NCBI RefSeq assembly: GCF_035271705.1
Contig: NZ_DATERI010000001.1
Span: 1 to 8,792, forward strand
Origin: Buttiauxella sp035271705
GTDB lineage: Bacteria > Pseudomonadota > Gammaproteobacteria > Enterobacterales > Enterobacteriaceae
DNA: 8,792 nt
Reading direction: 5' to 3'
A program made the translations under genes and the position numbers. Each line of letters begins with the position of its first letter. The first letter of the stretch is position 1. Below the pieces are notes generated by a model. It had not been told where the DNA came from. It made no database searches and saw only the letters and a list, made by a program, of their open reading frames with translations. This document shows positions 7,801 through 8,792 of the stretch, one piece after another.

Positions 7801-7925
7801 ATACCCTAAGTAATTCGGGTTGCAGGTAGGCGGCGATGCAGTGAATCCCCGGGAACTTACTCCAGTAAGTGACTGGGGTGAACGAGGAAAGCCAACGCAC
7901 TTGCAACTTGAACTATGACGGCTAT
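7801..7925 (+). repeat. ERIC element (enterobacterial repetitive intergenic consensus)
   Basis: About 125 bp, close to the usual 127 bp, bounded by imperfect inverted ends ATACCC (7801-7806) and GGCTAT (7920-7925) and flanked by TA-rich sequence. The core agrees with the ERIC consensus as I remember it. Positions 7841-7862 match the ERIC1R primer site at 18 of 22 bases. Positions 7863-7884 match the ERIC2 site at 20 of 22, including GTAAGTGACTGGGGTGA. The core contains the inverted repeat ACTTAC/GTAAGT (7855-7870), and the copy is full length. Its left end is 47 nt from the tamA start, so it probably lies in the tamA 5' untranslated RNA, where it would fold into a long hairpin. Confidence 0.92.
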
Positions 7926-7940
7926 CGCCGCCCTTAGGAT

Positions 7941-7965
7941 TAACAAAACCCCAACAACCGGGGTT
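7941..7965 (-). terminator. Terminator-like hairpin in the tamA leader (possible attenuator)
   Basis: On the minus strand AACCCC (7965-7960) pairs with GGGGTT (7952-7947) around a 7-nt loop. It is followed by the T-rich TTGTTA (7946-7941). This is the order stem, then U-rich tract, in the direction of tamA. The stem is only 6 bp (four G-C pairs), so strength is uncertain. If tamA is transcribed from beyond 7966, RNA polymerase must cross it. Confidence 0.35.
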
Positions 7966-7991
7966 GAAAACTGCACAATAACCCAAATAAT
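7964..7991 (+). promoter_or_regulatory. Candidate msrA promoter (TTGAAA - 16 bp - AATAAT)
   Basis: A -35-like TTGAAA (7964-7969) and a -10-like AATAAT (7986-7991) match the sigma-70 consensus at 5 of 6 bases each, with a 16-bp spacer. Transcription would start near 7998 and give a leader of about 107 nt containing the dyad at 8051-8069. The region is AT-rich, so chance matches are likely. Confidence 0.35.
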
Positions 7992-8025
7992 TCTTATATG
8001 TACTGTAGTCTCATAATGCGTGCTT

Positions 8026-8055
8026 ATTGTCTGAAATAACACGCTACGTTACAAC
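8026..8055. promoter_or_regulatory. Candidate overlapping divergent promoters for msrA (+) and tamA (-)
   Basis: Plus strand: TTGTCT (8027-8032), 17 bp, TACAAC (8050-8055). Minus strand: TTGTAA (8054-8049), 17 bp, GACAAT (8031-8026). All four hexamers match consensus at about 4 of 6 bases. The two candidates occupy nearly the same 30 bp in opposite directions, so only one polymerase could bind at a time. The matches are weak. Confidence 0.22.
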
Positions 8056-8069
8056 CGATCGTCGGTTGT
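8051..8069. promoter_or_regulatory. Perfect 8-bp dyad upstream of msrA (operator or leader hairpin)
   Basis: ACAACCGA (8051-8058) and TCGGTTGT (8062-8069) are perfect inverted arms around TCG. On the plus strand a T-rich stretch follows (TGTTAAATTTT). It could be a repressor site overlapping a -10 element, a hairpin in the msrA leader, or a weak terminator. It ends 35 nt before the msrA ATG. Confidence 0.35.
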
Positions 8070-8104
8070 TGTTAAATTTTGTCGATATCGGGAGAGCATG
8101 ACTG

Positions 8105-8743
8105 ATGAAATTATTTGAGAAAACCCATCCCGTGACCCAGTCTGAAGCGTTACCTGGTCGCAATACCCCGATGCCGATCGCCACGTTACATGCGGTTAAT
8201 GAGCATTCAATGACCAATGTACCAGATGGGATGGAAACCGCTTATTTTGCGATGGGTTGTTTCTGGGGCGTTGAACGTATGTTCTGGATAATACCTGGGG
8301 TATACAGCACCGCCGCGGGTTACGCTGGCGGTTTTACGCCCAACCCGACCTATCGTGAAGTGTGTAGTGGCATGACCGGGCACACCGAAGCCGTGCGCGT
8401 GGTTTACGACCCGCAAGTGGTGACTTATGAACAATTACTGCACGTGTTTTGGGAAAATCACGATCCGGCTCAGGGCATGCGCCAGGGCGGAGATGTCGGC
8501 ACGCAATATCGTTCCGCAATTTACCCGCTTACGCCAGAGCAAGATAGCGCCGCACGCGCCAGTTTAGAACGCTTCCAGGATGCGATGGCTCTTGCCGGAG
8601 ATGACCGTAAAGTGACCACGGAAATCGCCACTGCGGGTCCGTTCTATTACGCCGAAGACGACCACCAGCAATATCTGCATAAAAATCCGTACGGATATTG
8701 CGGCATTGGGGGTATTGGCGTCTGTTTGCCGCCACAGAATTAA
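8105..8743 (+). CDS. msrA: Peptide methionine sulfoxide reductase A
   Basis: MsrA (212 aa, as in E. coli) reduces methionine-S-sulfoxide, free or in proteins, back to methionine in the cytosol, using thioredoxin. The catalytic motif GCFWG places the nucleophilic Cys at 52. Glu95 in GHTEAV is the conserved acid, and NHDPAQGMRQGGDVGTQYRS (118-137) is the family signature. The C-terminal tail GYCGIGGIGVC carries the recycling residues Cys199 and Cys207, and Cys87 is also kept. The N-terminal 40 residues include LPGRNTPMP and follow E. coli. GGGAG (8090-8094) precedes the chosen ATG by 10 nt. An ATG at 8098 gives only a six-codon frame that overlaps the start, so it is not the gene start. Divergent from tamA, as in E. 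coli; the shared 351-bp region must hold both promoters. Confidence 0.97.
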   Translation: MKLFEKTHPVTQSEALPGRNTPMPIATLHAVNEHSMTNVPDGMETAYFAMGCFWGVERMFWIIPGVYSTAAGYAGGFTPNPTYREVCSGMTGHTEAVRVVYDPQVVTYEQLLHVFWENHDPAQGMRQGGDVGTQYRSAIYPLTPEQDSAARASLERFQDAMALAGDDRKVTTEIATAGPFYYAEDDHQQYLHKNPYGYCGIGGIGVCLPPQN

Positions 8744-8756
8744 TATGTTCTCTAAC

Positions 8757-8786
8757 AAGCGGATGGCTTTCATGGCTGTCCGTTTT
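8757..8786 (+). terminator. Rho-independent terminator after msrA
   Basis: CGGATGGCT (8760-8768) pairs with GGCTGTCCG (8774-8782), including G-U pairs, around the loop TTCAT. It is followed by TTTT (8783-8786). The preceding AAG can pair with the start of the T-run, so it may work on both strands. It starts 14-17 nt after the msrA stop. Confidence 0.65.
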
Positions 8787-8792
8787 GCGCTT

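Larger units (their letters stand above)
7754..8104. other. Divergent tamA/msrA intergenic region (351 bp)
   Basis: This is the only gene-free stretch above 300 bases. From tamA outward it holds 47 bp of leader with the ribosome site, an ERIC element (7801-7925), a terminator-like hairpin reading toward tamA (7941-7965), an AT-rich part (7966-8050) with weak promoter candidates, and a dyad (8051-8069) before the msrA ribosome site. Open frames crossing it have no start signals or homology, and I take none as coding. Confidence 0.8.

Noticed and set aside
7754..7906. In-frame extension of tamA by 51 codons
   Set aside because: It crosses the ERIC repeat, lacks a good ribosome site and homology, and would bury the signal peptide; the GTG at 7753 fits much better.
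8098..8118. Six-codon upstream frame overlapping the msrA start as a regulatory leader peptide
   Set aside because: Its ATG is only 3 nt from the GGGAG, too close for efficient initiation, and it has no notable codon content.
1..8792. CRISPR array, tRNA, rRNA, integrase or transposase
   Set aside because: No regularly spaced repeats, no tRNA-like cloverleaf noticed and no recombinase motifs in any frame; the only mobile-type element is the ERIC repeat.

Overview
The window is chromosomal DNA from a gamma-proteobacterium of the Enterobacteriaceae, but not E. coli itself. The tamA, tamB, ytfP and msrA products match the E. coli proteins closely in length and sequence (577, 1258, 111 and 212 residues). 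An ERIC repeat, typical of enterobacteria, lies upstream of tamA. I cannot name the genus from sequence alone; an Enterobacter/Kosakonia/Buttiauxella-type relative is plausible.

Left part (1-1839, + strand): the end of an accessory carbohydrate-use operon. A 5'-truncated glycoside hydrolase of the clan GH-A type (family often labelled '1,4-beta-xylanase') is followed 19 nt later by a secreted ABC-transporter sugar-binding protein of the TogB (oligogalacturonide-binding) family. The permease and ATPase genes, if present, lie outside the window to the left. A perfect 14-bp hairpin (1850-1890) separates this operon from the convergent conserved block.

Middle (1909-7753, - strand): the tamA-tamB-ytfP operon. 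TamA (outer-membrane Omp85 protein) and TamB (inner-membrane-anchored, periplasm-spanning AsmA-like protein) form the translocation and assembly module. tamA and tamB overlap by 4 nt, and ytfP (gamma-glutamylcyclotransferase-like) starts 2 nt after tamB. Translational coupling is likely. tamA starts at a GTG with a strong Shine-Dalgarno, giving exactly the E. coli length. The longer open frame upstream runs into the ERIC repeat and is not real coding sequence.

Right part (7754-8792): a 351-bp divergent intergenic region holding the ERIC element, a terminator-like hairpin reading toward tamA, a second dyad 35 nt before msrA, and weak overlapping promoter candidates. It is followed by msrA (+ strand, methionine sulfoxide reductase A) and its Rho-independent terminator.

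I see no clear new system. The points most worth a second look are the TogB-like/hydrolase pair at the ytfP boundary, the unexplained place of YtfP in the Tam operon, and the structured tamA leader.
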